From Burkholderiaceae bacterium (lineage in GTDB: Bacteria; Pseudomonadota; Gammaproteobacteria; Burkholderiales; Burkholderiaceae_C): a stretch of DNA of 64,000 nt. The notes below the pieces were generated by a model. It worked only from the letters and a program-made list of their open reading frames with translations, did no database searches and was not told where the DNA came from. Below, one piece after another: positions 40,031-49,086 of this stretch. Each line of letters starts with the position of its first letter. Within the stretch, counting starts at the first letter, position 1. The position numbers were made by a program, and so were the translations under genes. The stretch lies in the NCBI GenBank assembly GCA_024235915.1, contig JACKLO010000017.1:62001-126000 (forward strand), given 5' to 3'.

Positions 40031-40741
40031 GTGTCACAGTCCGCACCCCCCCTCATCACCCGTTCGCGTGCCGCGACGGACCAGGAACTCGCCGGCATCC
40101 CCTGGCTGGCCGCGCTGTCGGCGGCCGAACGTGCCCGTGCGGTGGACGACCTGCGCGTGGTGCGTGCGGAACCGGGTGAAGTGATCTGCCGTGTCGGCCG
40201 GCCTGCAGCGCACTGGCTGGGGCTGGTGGACGGCTTGCTGAAGATGAGCAACGACAGCGCCAGTGGCCAGGCCATGACCTTCACCGGCGTGCCACCGGGC
40301 GGCTGGTTCGGTGAAGGCACCGTGCTCAAGCACGAGCACTACCGCTACAACATCCAGGCGCTGCGCAGCAGCCTGCTGGCCGGCATCACGGTGCAGACCT
40401 TCGACTGGCTGCTGGACCACAGCATCGGCTTCAACCGCTTCGTGATGAACCAGCTCAACGAACGCCTGGGCCAGTTCATCGCCGCACGCGAGATCGACCG
40501 CCTCACGCACCCGGACGAACGCGTGGCCCGCAACCTGGCGGCGCTGTTCCACCCGGTGCTGTACCCGGGTGTGGGCACGCTGCTGCGCATCACGCAGCAG
40601 GAGCTGGGCTACCTGGTGGGCCTGTCGCGCCAGCGCGTGAACGAGGCCCTGCGCACGCTGCAGGCCGCCGGCGTCATCGCCGTGGAATACGGCGGCGTGC
40701 GGGTGCTGGAACTCGAAGGCCTGCGCCGCTACCGCACCTGA
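40031..40741 (+). CDS. Crp/Fnr family transcriptional regulator
   Basis: A 236-residue regulator with an N-terminal cyclic-nucleotide-binding-type beta-roll (about 20-130, containing PPGGWFGEGTVLK), a long dimer helix and a C-terminal winged helix (about 165-230; recognition region ELGYLVGLSRQRVNEALRTL). There is no FNR-type cysteine cluster, so it is not an oxygen-sensing Fe-S FNR. Start is GTG 40031. Divergent from the CoA ligase/Liv operon, and the palindrome between them has CRP-like spacing, so it probably controls that operon and itself. The effector is unknown and could be cAMP, an acyl-CoA or an aromatic. Confidence 0.88.
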   Translation: MSQSAPPLITRSRAATDQELAGIPWLAALSAAERARAVDDLRVVRAEPGEVICRVGRPAAHWLGLVDGLLKMSNDSASGQAMTFTGVPPGGWFGEGTVLKHEHYRYNIQALRSSLLAGITVQTFDWLLDHSIGFNRFVMNQLNERLGQFIAAREIDRLTHPDERVARNLAALFHPVLYPGVGTLLRITQQELGYLVGLSRQRVNEALRTLQAAGVIAVEYGGVRVLELEGLRRYRT

Positions 40742-40842
40742 GCGGCCCCGCCGCCTCGCCAGCCCGCACACCATTGCGGCCGGAGGGAGCGCACCCTAAA
40801 GCTGCGCTTGCCCAGCGGGGACACCGGGCGCAGAGTGATTTG

Positions 40843-42072
40843 ATGAATCGAACACCGATCCCGGAGCCCACCCAGGTACGGCGGCAGCGTCCGTTCCGGC
40901 TGCGGTCGGCGGACTTGCGCGGCCTGTCGCGACTCGGCGTGCAGGCCGTGACCGGCCTCACCGACATCGTGGAGGCGATGCACCACACGGTGCTGTCGCG
41001 GCCGCACCCGTTGGGCCTGCCCCCGGTGGGGCGCACCCGCGGCCTCACCGGCTTCGTCTACGGCGCGGTGCGTGGCACGACGCGGGCCGTGGGCGCGGGC
41101 CTGGACGGCTTGTGGCGTGTGGTGCCCGGCAACGCGGCGGCCTCGGGTCCACGTCGTGAGGCCTTCGTGGCGGCGCTCAACGGCGTGGTTGGTGACCATC
41201 TGGCCGAAACCAGCAACCCGCTGGCGATCCCGATGCAATTGCGCATGGGTGGGCAACCCTGGCGCACCGCGTTGGCCGCGTCAGGCGGCTCGTGCTCGGG
41301 GCGTGTGCTGGTGCTGGTGCACGGCCTGGCGATGCACGACGGGCAGTGGAATCGCCGCGGCCACGACCATGGCCAGGTGCTGGCGCGGGCCCTGGGCGTG
41401 ACGCCCGTCTACCTGCACTACAACAGCGGCCGCCACGTGTCGCAGAACGGGCGTGACTTCTCGGCAGCGCTGGACGATCTGGTGGCGCATTGGCCGGTGC
41501 CGGTCGACGAGTTGATGATCGTCGCCCACAGCATGGGCGGCTTGGTCGCGCGCAGCGCCTGCCATGTTGCCACCGGCCAGCCCTGGCGCCGGCGACTGTC
41601 GCGCCTGGTTTTCCTGGGCACGCCGCACCATGGCGCCGCCCTGGAGCGCGGTGGGCGCCTGGTGGACCTGGCGCTGGGCGTGTCGCCCTACGCCGCGCCG
41701 CTGGCGCGCCTGGGCCGGGTGCGCAGCGCCGGCATCACCGACCTGCGCTACGGCAATGTGCAGGAGGCCGACTGGGCGCACGGCCACGATCAGAGGCATG
41801 ACGACCGGCGCCCCACGCCGCTGCCGCGTGGCGTGGCCTGCCATGTGGTGGCGGCCACCACGGCCCAGGTCGTGGCGCCACGACGGAACCTGCACGATGC
41901 GGTGATCGGGGACGGTCTGGTGCCGCTGGCCAGCGCGCTGGGCGAACATGCCGACCCGGCGCTGCGGCTGCGCTTCGCGCCCGAGCGGCGGCTGATCATC
42001 ACCAGGGCCAACCACTTCGACCTGCTCAGCCGCGCCGACGTCGCGGCGCAGTTGCAGGCCTGGCTGCGCTGA
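40843..42072 (+). CDS. Alpha/beta hydrolase, lipase/esterase-like
   Basis: A 409-residue hydrolase. The oxyanion region LVLVHGLAMHDGQW and nucleophile elbow VAHSMGGLVARSA (GxSxG variant AHSMGG) identify a lipase/PGAP1-like alpha/beta hydrolase. The acid residue is likely Asp in VIGDGLVPLAS, and the His is in TRANHFDLLSR near the C-terminus. No signal peptide; the N-terminal 100 residues look like a helical bundle with short nonpolar stretches. ATG 40843 is chosen for its GAGTGA upstream; an earlier ATG at 40774 adds an unconvincing 23 residues. Convergent with the next gene by 10 bp. Confidence 0.8.
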   Translation: MNRTPIPEPTQVRRQRPFRLRSADLRGLSRLGVQAVTGLTDIVEAMHHTVLSRPHPLGLPPVGRTRGLTGFVYGAVRGTTRAVGAGLDGLWRVVPGNAAASGPRREAFVAALNGVVGDHLAETSNPLAIPMQLRMGGQPWRTALAASGGSCSGRVLVLVHGLAMHDGQWNRRGHDHGQVLARALGVTPVYLHYNSGRHVSQNGRDFSAALDDLVAHWPVPVDELMIVAHSMGGLVARSACHVATGQPWRRRLSRLVFLGTPHHGAALERGGRLVDLALGVSPYAAPLARLGRVRSAGITDLRYGNVQEADWAHGHDQRHDDRRPTPLPRGVACHVVAATTAQVVAPRRNLHDAVIGDGLVPLASALGEHADPALRLRFAPERRLIITRANHFDLLSRADVAAQLQAWLR

Positions 42073-42082
42073 CCGTGACCGG

Positions 42083-42706
42083 TCAGCGCCGTGGTGAGCG
42101 GCGTCGCGCCCACAGCACGGCGCCGCCGGCCAGCATCAACGCCAGGCTGCCCGGCTCGGGCACCGCGGGCGTGAGCGTCAGGCCGGAGACGCTCAGCGTC
42201 GACACGCCGAGCACGTCCACCGTGTCGACCACCCCGATCGCGAACGACACCGTGGCCGCGCTGTCGAACGCGTGGCTGAACGCGCCGGCGCTGGCGGCCG
42301 GCCCGGTGGCCAGCGTGAACACCTGGCCGTCGAGCACGGCGAAGGCATGGTCGGGCATCTCGCCGTCGACGCTGCTGAAGGCCCAGTCGAAGCGCAACGT
42401 GTCACCGGCTGCCACAGCCAGCGTCTGCCAGGCCACCGAACCTTCGGTGGCGGCGTCCTCGCCGAGGTCGAGCGCATAGGCCGGCACGCCGGCGGCGGCC
42501 TCGACCACCGCCACGTCGACGGCCGAATGGCCGCTGAGGTTGAACGGCGCGTCCGGGTCGCCCGGGGCCAGCCAGGCGGTGGTCAGGCTCACCACGGCGC
42601 CGCCGTCGAGCACGTCGCCGGTCATGGACCAGCCGGCGTGCGCCGCGCCTGTGGCCAGGGTCAGGGCGGTCAGGGTCAGGAGTTGTTGCATGGGCATGTT
42701 CTGCAT
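42083..42706 (-). CDS. PEP-CTERM sorting-domain protein
   Basis: A 207-residue exported protein. A signal peptide (QQLLTLTALTLATGAAHA) leads, and the C-terminus carries the complete PEP-CTERM tripartite tag: motif VPEPGSLAL, hydrophobic helix and RRRSPRR. Such proteins are processed by an exosortase and end up on the cell surface or in the extracellular matrix; no exosortase gene is in this window. The middle is a beta-sandwich-like domain rich in Ala, Val and Asp. ATG 42706 overlaps the stop of the nuclease gene (TGATG). Third gene of a minus-strand trio. Confidence 0.85.
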   Translation of the reverse strand: MQNMPMQQLLTLTALTLATGAAHAGWSMTGDVLDGGAVVSLTTAWLAPGDPDAPFNLSGHSAVDVAVVEAAAGVPAYALDLGEDAATEGSVAWQTLAVAAGDTLRFDWAFSSVDGEMPDHAFAVLDGQVFTLATGPAASAGAFSHAFDSAATVSFAIGVVDTVDVLGVSTLSVSGLTLTPAVPEPGSLALMLAGGAVLWARRRSPRR

Positions 42707-44955
42707 CACTTCACCAGCAGATCCCGCCGGCCATCCAGTGCGGCCGGGCTCACGCCGCGCAGCGTCAGCAGCGCGCGGAAGCCGCCGCCACCCGCGGGGC
42801 CGTCGAGGTCCACCTCCACCCTTGTACCGCCGAGCCCGGCGCGGAAGCGCACCAGACCGTCGGCCACGGCGTCGTCACCGGCGTAGCCGGTGGGGGCCAG
42901 CAAGGCACGCAGGTCGATGCGGTCCTCACCGGGCGCGAAATCGGTCACCACGTCGCCGGCGTCGCGCATCGAGGTGTAGACGAACAGGTCGGCGCCGCTG
43001 CCGCCGGTGAGGCGGTCGGCACCCGCGAAGCCGGTGATGCGGTCATCACCCGCGCTGCCGACCAGCACATTGCGCTGGGCGTCGCCGTCCACGGCCTTGT
43101 ACAGCGCCACGCCCACCAGGACCGGGTCATGGTCCGACGCCCGGTAGGCATCGGGCGCGTAGGGGTCCGCCGGGCAGGGCAGACCGGAACACAGCAGCGG
43201 CGCCTTGAACTCCTGGTTGTAGTCGCGCAGCGAAGCCTCGTCGGCATTGATGGCCCAGGTCGCCGCGCCGGTCACCAGGCTGGCCAGCGGCGCGCTGGCC
43301 AGGGCGTGGTCCAGACGGCCGGCGGCGCCGTCGAAGACGTAGGAATACACCGGTGAACCTGCGCTGCCGAAGCGCAGCAACTGGTCGCCAAATCCTGCAG
43401 CGTTCAGCGCGGCGACCGGGTCCTCCTGGCCGTAGGCGTTGAGGTCGCCGGTCACCAGCACACGGCCGCCGCCCTGCGTCAGGCTGGCCGCGAAGCCGGC
43501 GAGCGCCTGCGCCTGCGCCACGCGCTGTGCGTTGTAGCAGCCCTGGCCGTCACCCTGGTCCAGGTCTGCACCGGCGGCATCGCCGCAGCCCTTGGACTTG
43601 AAGTGGTTGACCACCACGGTGAAGCGCTCGCCGTTGGCGGCCTCGAAAGTCTGCGCCAGTGGCGGGCGGTTGTGCACCGGGTCGGCGTCACTGACGGCAC
43701 CGCCCACGCGCGCCAGCCGCGCCGGCTTGTAGAGCAGGGCGGTGCGGATGGCGTCGGTGCCGCTGCCGCCACCGCTCACGGCACCGCCGGCGACGGCCCA
43801 AGTGCCGGCGCCGGCGACGGCGTTGAGCGCGTCGGCCAGGTGCTGCGCGGCCACGTCGCCGTTGTTCTGGATCTCCATCAGGCCGATCACGTCGGCGTCG
43901 ATGGCCACCAGCGCCGCCACGATCTTGTGCCGCTGGCGTTCGAACTCGGTGGCGTTGCTGGCGCCGCGGCACAGGCTGGCCGACGGCGTGCTGCCGCCCT
44001 GGGTGCAGGTCTGGCCGCTGTGGCCGAAGGCGTCGCCGCCGTTGGTGAACGTGGTGAAGTAGTTCAGCACGTTGAAGGCCGCCAGCTTCAGGTTGCCACC
44101 GACGACCGGCGGTGTGCCCGGGCGTGGGTTGCTGGCGGTGAACACCGGCGCCTGCGTCGGCTGCAGGCGGTAGGCCACGATGCCGGCGCTGCTGTTGGTG
44201 GCCAGGCCGAAGTCGATCACGCCCGAGAGCGACTCGATCGTGTCGCCGGCCCGCGCCGCGCCGCTGGCCGGGTCCAGGTAGGGTGTGGGTGCCGGGTTCT
44301 GGCGGCTGCTGCCGTCGTCCAGCAGCAGCGTGCTGCGCGCATTCAGGTCCGCCAGGGCCAGGGCCTCGGGCGTGCCGGGACGATAGGCGTTGGTCGGCGT
44401 CTCGCGGCGCCCGCCGGCGGCCACGGTGAGCTGGCCATAGCGGCCCTGGAAGAAGTTCTGCTGCACGGTCAGCGGGCCCCGCAGCGTGACCAGCATGCCC
44501 TCGTAGCGCTCCAGGCCGTCGGCCGACGGCACCGGCAGCGTCACCACCGTCGGCGCCACGCTGCCGCTGCCGATCACGGTCAGGCTGCTGATGCTGGTCA
44601 GCTCGGTCAGCGGCCGCGCCTCGGCGGCGGGGTTTGCCGTGCTGCCGGAGACGTCGAACTCGGTCACCGTCCCGGTCAGGCGCACGGCCTGGCCCACGCT
44701 CACCGTCGGCGCGCTGGAGGTGAAGACGAAGACGCCGTCGGACGTGGCCGGATCGCCGTCGCCCACCGGGTCCTGCAGGAAGAAGCCGTTGTTGAGCAGG
44801 TGCGTGACCACGCCTTCGGTGGTCACGCGCTGGCCGGCCAGCGGGCTGGTGGGGCCGTTGCCCTGCAGGGCCGGGATGCTCACCACGGCCTGTGCCCAGG
44901 CGGCGGTGCCGCAGGCCAGGAGGGCGGCGGCGGCGATCGTGTGCAGCAGTCGCAT
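42706..44955 (-). CDS. Extracellular endonuclease/exonuclease/phosphatase protein with RTX tail (ExeM/EddB-like)
   Basis: A 749-residue secreted nuclease. It has an N-terminal signal peptide (MRLLHTIAAAALLACGTAAWA), an OB-fold-like domain (about 25-130), and an EEP nuclease domain (about 285-610) with LAAFNVLNYF, LMEIQNNG, VVVNHFKSKG, VTGDLNAYG and the terminal SDHDPV. A C-terminal RTX-type calcium repeat (GSAGDDRITGFAGADRLTGG) leads into a serralysin-like end (DLFVYTSMRDAGDVVTDF). ExeM/EddB homologues degrade extracellular DNA and serve in biofilm turnover and phosphate scavenging. Having both a Sec signal and an RTX tail is unusual. It is sandwiched between two PEP-CTERM genes. Confidence 0.88.
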   Translation of the reverse strand: MRLLHTIAAAALLACGTAAWAQAVVSIPALQGNGPTSPLAGQRVTTEGVVTHLLNNGFFLQDPVGDGDPATSDGVFVFTSSAPTVSVGQAVRLTGTVTEFDVSGSTANPAAEARPLTELTSISSLTVIGSGSVAPTVVTLPVPSADGLERYEGMLVTLRGPLTVQQNFFQGRYGQLTVAAGGRRETPTNAYRPGTPEALALADLNARSTLLLDDGSSRQNPAPTPYLDPASGAARAGDTIESLSGVIDFGLATNSSAGIVAYRLQPTQAPVFTASNPRPGTPPVVGGNLKLAAFNVLNYFTTFTNGGDAFGHSGQTCTQGGSTPSASLCRGASNATEFERQRHKIVAALVAIDADVIGLMEIQNNGDVAAQHLADALNAVAGAGTWAVAGGAVSGGGSGTDAIRTALLYKPARLARVGGAVSDADPVHNRPPLAQTFEAANGERFTVVVNHFKSKGCGDAAGADLDQGDGQGCYNAQRVAQAQALAGFAASLTQGGGRVLVTGDLNAYGQEDPVAALNAAGFGDQLLRFGSAGSPVYSYVFDGAAGRLDHALASAPLASLVTGAATWAINADEASLRDYNQEFKAPLLCSGLPCPADPYAPDAYRASDHDPVLVGVALYKAVDGDAQRNVLVGSAGDDRITGFAGADRLTGGSGADLFVYTSMRDAGDVVTDFAPGEDRIDLRALLAPTGYAGDDAVADGLVRFRAGLGGTRVEVDLDGPAGGGGFRALLTLRGVSPAALDGRRDLLVK

Positions 44956-44960
44956 GGTGT

Positions 44961-45758
44961 TCAGCGCTGGCGGCGCACGAAGCTGCCGATGGCGAGCAGG
45001 CCGCTCAGCAGCAGGGCGTAGGTGCCCGGCTCCGGCACGGCGGTGACGCTGAAACTCAGGTTGTCGATGGCCAGGCCATGGTCGCTGCCGGCGTCGTTGA
45101 CCTCGGCCCAGCGCAGCCACAGCGTCTGGCCAGCGGCCCAGTCCAGCGCCACGCTGCCGCCCACGCCTGCCGCCAAGCCGGCGCTGTTGCCGTCCACGGC
45201 GGCCGCGGTGCTGCCAGTGACGGGCGAGGTCCAGTCGAAGCCGGCACCGGGGCTCACCCAGGTGGTCACGCTGTCGAAGCTGGCGCCCAGCCCGTAGGCC
45301 AGCGCCATGCTCTGCTCGCTGGTGTTGCCGCCGTTGCGCCACTGTTCGCCGTCAAACGCCAGGCTGAAGCCGGTCAGGGTGCTGCCGGTGGCGTTGTCGA
45401 AGGCCACCGCGATCCAGCCGGCCAGGTTGCCACTGGCCGGGCTGCCGAAGTAGCTGCCGCCGGACCCGGTGCCGCCCAGGGCGCGCTCGCTGCTGCCGCT
45501 GGCGCCAAAGCTGTAGAAGCTGCCGGCGTTGGAGCCGCCGGTGTCGGCACGGTAGCTGCTGATGGCCGCACCCGCCGCGTTGAACAGGCTCCAGCCTGCC
45601 AGCGTGCTGTCGTTGGCCCAGGCATTGGCGGTGCCGCTGGTGGCCAGGCTGTCGAAGTCCTGCTGGTAGACGTCGTCGGCCGACGTGATCTGGACGGCGG
45701 CGAAGGCCGGCGCGGCCAGGGTGGTGGCCAGCAGCGTGGCCAGGATGGTGGTGCGCAT
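44961..45758 (-). CDS. PEP-CTERM sorting-domain protein
   Basis: A 265-residue exported protein. A signal peptide (MRTTILATLLATTLAAPAFA) precedes a jelly-roll-like domain with a low-complexity Gly/Ser/Ala stretch. The C-terminal tag is VPEPGTYALLLSGLLAIG then FVRRQR. The central YQQDFDSLATSGTANAW pattern and the AIDNLSFSV close to the tag are typical of matrix-type PEP-CTERM proteins. AGGAGG lies 12 bases upstream of ATG 45758. First gene of the trio with the nuclease (5 bp downstream). Confidence 0.9.
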   Translation of the reverse strand: MRTTILATLLATTLAAPAFAAVQITSADDVYQQDFDSLATSGTANAWANDSTLAGWSLFNAAGAAISSYRADTGGSNAGSFYSFGASGSSERALGGTGSGGSYFGSPASGNLAGWIAVAFDNATGSTLTGFSLAFDGEQWRNGGNTSEQSMALAYGLGASFDSVTTWVSPGAGFDWTSPVTGSTAAAVDGNSAGLAAGVGGSVALDWAAGQTLWLRWAEVNDAGSDHGLAIDNLSFSVTAVPEPGTYALLLSGLLAIGSFVRRQR

Positions 45759-45924
45759 GGAAAGGGTCCTCCTCGGGGTGTGCGCGCACGCTAGAGGCGC
45801 CGTGTGAAACCCGCGTGACGCACGGGAGCGCCACCCCCAAAGCCGGTGGCGTGGGCGGCGCTGGGGAATTCGCCGCGATTTCCTGCTTCCACCCACAGGA
45901 CAGCCAAACTTCGAGGAGCCCGCC

Positions 45925-46329
45925 ATGACACCACTGACAACGACCCGCCGCCTCATTCGCCAGCCACGGCTGACCGCACCCGCGCTGGCGCTGGTGGCGC
46001 TGATGCTGGCCGGCTGCGCGTCCACCGGCGTCGTCCAGGTCGGCGCGTCCCGCTTCGCCGCCAAACCCGAGGGCTGCCGGCTGGACGTCTACGCATCACG
46101 CCAGGACGTCAAACGCCCCTTCGAGGCCATCTGCCTGATCTCCAGCGAAAGCGGCCGTACCCTGTTCAACGACCGCAGCGACGAAGGCCGCGTCGAGGCC
46201 GTGCGCGAGCAGGCCTGCGCCTGTGGCGCCGACGCGGTGATCATGCGCGAGCTGGTGCGCTCGGCCACGCAGTTCGGCGTGGGCTATTCAGGCGTGCGCG
46301 TTTCGGCCGAGGCCATCGTCTACCGCTGA
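45925..46329 (+). CDS. Small lipoprotein of unknown function
   Basis: A 134-residue protein with a lipoprotein signal peptide: hydrophobic core LTAPALALVALMLAGCAS with lipobox LAGC, so lipidation at Cys31 is expected. Asp is not the +2 residue, which suggests outer-membrane sorting. The mature part has three more Cys (CRLDVY, CLIS and EQACACGADAVIM) and a C-terminal beta hairpin. I do not recognise a family. A GAGGAG site precedes ATG 45925. Convergent with the nucleotidase gene. Confidence 0.75.
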   Translation: MTPLTTTRRLIRQPRLTAPALALVALMLAGCASTGVVQVGASRFAAKPEGCRLDVYASRQDVKRPFEAICLISSESGRTLFNDRSDEGRVEAVREQACACGADAVIMRELVRSATQFGVGYSGVRVSAEAIVYR

Positions 46330-46354
46330 CACTGCGGCGCAACGTCAGCGCCGT

Positions 46355-47260
46355 TCAAGCCTCGTTGGCCACCCCGGCCGCCACATGGCCGGCGGGCACG
46401 TGGCCCGCGGCGCTTTCGACATGGCCGGTCTGGTCGTCGAAGAAGAAGTCGGGCTCGAACTCGCGCAGGAACGGGCCCTTGGGCAGGCCGCCCAGGAACA
46501 TCGCTTCGTCGATGTCGATGCGCCACTGCATCAGCGTGCGGATGGCGCGTTCATGCGCCGGGGCGCTGCGCGCCGTGACCAGCGCCGTGCGCACGCGCAT
46601 GCCCGGCGCCGGCGACTGCTGCAGCCGGTGCAGGGCTTCCAGCAGCGGCTTGAAGGGGCCGGGTGCCAGCGGTGTGTCCACCCGGGTGCGCTCGTGGTCC
46701 TGGAAGGCGGGCAGGCCGCCCTGCTGGTAGACGCGCTCCGCCTCGTCGGAGAACAGCACCGCGTCGCCGTCGAAGGCGATGCGCAGTTCCTCGGGGTGGG
46801 CGTCGGACGCGCGCACCGCATGCGTGGCCACACGCGCGGCCGGCACGCCGGCGGCCAGGGCGCCCCGCACGTCGGCTTCGTTGGCCGACAGGAACAGGTG
46901 CGCCGCCAGCGGCTTGAGGTAGCGCCACGGGCTCTGGCCGCGGGTGAACACGCCGCGTTCGATGGGCAGGCCGTAGTGCTGGGCGGAGCGGTAGACCCGC
47001 ATGCCCGAGACCGGGTCGTTGCGCGACAGGATCACCACCTCCACCCGCGGTGTGGCCGGTTCGGCGCGGTTGAAGGCCAGCAGCTTGTGCACCAGCGAAA
47101 ACGCCACGCCGGGGGGTGCCGGCGTGTCCAGCCGCTGCAGCTGCAGCTGCATGTAGGCGCGGTCGTCGGCCGCCTCGAAAAGGCGGTTTTCCTCCTCGAA
47201 GTCGAACAGCGCGCGCGAGGAGATCGCGACGACGAAACGGCCTTCGAGTGATGCGGGCAT
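46355..47260 (-). CDS. 5'-nucleotidase family protein
   Basis: A 301-residue protein of the bacterial cytosolic 5'-nucleotidase family (the type containing LVVAISSRALFDFEEEN). Conserved stretches are VVAISSRALFDFEEENRLF, RNDPVSGMRVYRSAQHYG and RIAFDGDAVLFSDEAERV, with HAD-like Asp residues. It probably dephosphorylates nucleoside monophosphates. ATG 47260 gives MPASLEGRFVVAIS; the upstream GTG/ATG adds eight residues without support. The C-terminal 15 residues are a Val/Gly/His/Ala-rich tail. Confidence 0.85.
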   Translation of the reverse strand: MPASLEGRFVVAISSRALFDFEEENRLFEAADDRAYMQLQLQRLDTPAPPGVAFSLVHKLLAFNRAEPATPRVEVVILSRNDPVSGMRVYRSAQHYGLPIERGVFTRGQSPWRYLKPLAAHLFLSANEADVRGALAAGVPAARVATHAVRASDAHPEELRIAFDGDAVLFSDEAERVYQQGGLPAFQDHERTRVDTPLAPGPFKPLLEALHRLQQSPAPGMRVRTALVTARSAPAHERAIRTLMQWRIDIDEAMFLGGLPKGPFLREFEPDFFFDDQTGHVESAAGHVPAGHVAAGVANEA

Positions 47261-47291
47261 GGGGCCATCATAGGCGCGGCACAATGCCCCG

Positions 47292-47837
47292 ATGCATCGC
47301 CGTCACCTGTTGCGCAGCCTGGCCGTCGCCAGTCTGGGGCCCGTGGTTCCCGCCCTGTTCGCGGCCGAGTTCCGCGAGCTCAAGTGGGAGGAACTGGTGC
47401 CCAAGGACTGGGACCCGCTGAAGGACCTCAAGGGCATGGGCCTCGGGGCGCCCGAAGGCAGCGGCATGAACGATGGCGACCCCAAGGCGCAGGCCATGCT
47501 GGAGAAGCTGCGCGAGATCTGGGACCGCGCGCCCACCGTGGCCGCGATGGACGGCCGAGCCGTGCGCCTGCCGGGCTTCGTGGTGCCGCTGGACGAAACC
47601 CCGGCCGGCCTGACGTCCTTCCTGCTCGTGCCCTACTTCGGCGCCTGCATCCACACGCCGCCGCCGCCCGCGAACCAGATCGTGTTCGTGCAGGCGAAGG
47701 CGCCGGTGAAGTCGCGCACCATGGAGGCGGTCTGGGTGCGCGGCACGCTGAAGATCGAGCGTGCCGCGTCCAGCATGGGCACCAGCGGCTACCGCCTGGA
47801 TGCGGTCGGCGTGGAACCCTACGTCGAGAAGCGCTGA
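47292..47837 (+). CDS. Exported DUF3299 protein
   Basis: A 181-residue protein with a Tat-like N-terminus (MHRRHLLRSLAVASLGPVVP) and a mature DUF3299 domain. The family stretch is ALVPYFGACIHTPPPPANQIV with a single Cys; VRLPGFVVPLDETPAG precedes it. DUF3299 proteins are periplasmic or lipoprotein-like and are often near metal or cytochrome genes; the function is unknown. The AI-2E transporter gene follows after 4 bp, so the two are likely co-transcribed. Confidence 0.85.
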   Translation: MHRRHLLRSLAVASLGPVVPALFAAEFRELKWEELVPKDWDPLKDLKGMGLGAPEGSGMNDGDPKAQAMLEKLREIWDRAPTVAAMDGRAVRLPGFVVPLDETPAGLTSFLLVPYFGACIHTPPPPANQIVFVQAKAPVKSRTMEAVWVRGTLKIERAASSMGTSGYRLDAVGVEPYVEKR

Positions 47838-47841
47838 CGCC

Positions 47842-49086
47842 GTGGCGATCCGCGACGACGAGCGTGCCGCAGGCGCACATGACGCCCCCGGCGATGCCCG
47901 CCTGGCCCTGGCCCAGACGACACTGGGCGTGCTGGCGCTGGCGGCGCTGATCGTCAGCGCGCTGTGGGTGCTGCGGCCCTTCGTCGGCCCGGCCATCTGG
48001 GCGGCCATGGTCGTCATCGCCACCTGGCCGCTGATGCGCCGGGTGCAGGCGCTGGCCGGAGGGCGGCGCTGGCTGGCCACCACGGTGATGTCGCTGGCGC
48101 TGCTGCTGCTGTTCGTGGTGCCGCTGGTGGTGGCCATCGTCACCATCGTCGGCAACGTGGACCGCATCGTCGAATGGGCCAAGCTGGCAGCCTCGTTCCG
48201 CATGGCCGAGCCACCGGCCTGGCTGGCCACGCTGCCGGTGGTGGGGCCGATGCTGGTAGACCTGTGGCAGAGCCTGGTCGCCGCTGGCGTGGACGGACTG
48301 CTGGAGCGCCTGGCACCGTATGCCGGCAACCTGACGCGCTGGTTCGTCAGCGAGGTCGGCAGCCTGGGCTACCTGATCGTGCAGTTCCTGGGCACCGTGG
48401 CCATCGCCGCCGTGATGTACCAGGGCGGCGAGGCCTGGGCCGCCACCGTGCTGCGCATCGGCGAGCGCCTGGGCGGCTCGCGTGGCCGCCATGTGGTGGA
48501 ACTGGCGGGCGACGCGGTGCGCGGCGTGGCGCTGGGCGTGGGTGTCACGGCGCTGGTGCAGTCGCTGCTCGGCGGGCTGGCGCTGAAGATCGCCGGCGTG
48601 CCGCTGGCCGGGCTGCTGACCGCCGTGATGCTGATGCTGTGCCTGGCCCAGGTGGGGCCGCTGCCGGTGCTGCTGGCGGCCGTGGGCTGGCTGTTCTGGC
48701 AGGGCGACACACCCTGGGCCATCGCGCTGCTGGTGGCGGCGGTGGTGGTGGGCACCATCGACAACGTGATCCGCCCGGTGCTCATCCGCCTGGGCGCGGA
48801 CCTGCCCATGCTGCTGATCCTGGCCGGCGTCATCGGCGGGCTGTTCGCCTTCGGCCTGGTGGGCATCTTCGTCGGCCCGGTGGTGCTGGCCGTGGCCTGG
48901 ACGCTGCTGGCGGCCTGGATCGGTGATGAAGACGTGTTAGCCCTGGACGCCGTCCCACAGCAGCTTGAGCCCGGTGAGCAGCATGCCGAGCTCGAACAGG
49001 CCGTAGAACAGCCGCGGCGGAATGATGCGCACGACGCGCACGCCGAGCCAGACACCCAGCGGGGCCAGGGGCAGCAGCACGGCTGA
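47842..49086 (+). CDS. AI-2E family transporter (PerM/TqsA-like)
   Basis: A 414-residue membrane protein with about eight transmembrane helices, typical of the AI-2E exporter/PerM superfamily. Motifs include RPFVGPAIWAAMVV, LAQVGPLPVLLAA and DNVIRPVLIRLGADLPMLLI. Despite the name, members have been linked to varied efflux functions, so the substrate is uncertain. The start is GTG 47842. The last 50 residues lie wholly within the antisense of the convergent TSUP gene and are hydrophilic (Glu/Gln/His-rich), unlike family C-termini. The usual C-terminus would be near 48930. Confidence 0.85.
   Translation: MAIRDDERAAGAHDAPGDARLALAQTTLGVLALAALIVSALWVLRPFVGPAIWAAMVVIATWPLMRRVQALAGGRRWLATTVMSLALLLLFVVPLVVAIVTIVGNVDRIVEWAKLAASFRMAEPPAWLATLPVVGPMLVDLWQSLVAAGVDGLLERLAPYAGNLTRWFVSEVGSLGYLIVQFLGTVAIAAVMYQGGEAWAATVLRIGERLGGSRGRHVVELAGDAVRGVALGVGVTALVQSLLGGLALKIAGVPLAGLLTAVMLMLCLAQVGPLPVLLAAVGWLFWQGDTPWAIALLVAAVVVGTIDNVIRPVLIRLGADLPMLLILAGVIGGLFAFGLVGIFVGPVVLAVAWTLLAAWIGDEDVLALDAVPQQLEPGEQHAELEQAVEQPRRNDAHDAHAEPDTQRGQGQQHG

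Noticed and set aside
45759..45924. Sigma-54 promoter before the PEP-CTERM/nuclease trio
   Set aside because: A GG...GC pair is present but spaced 9 bases apart instead of 10, and flanking bases do not fit.
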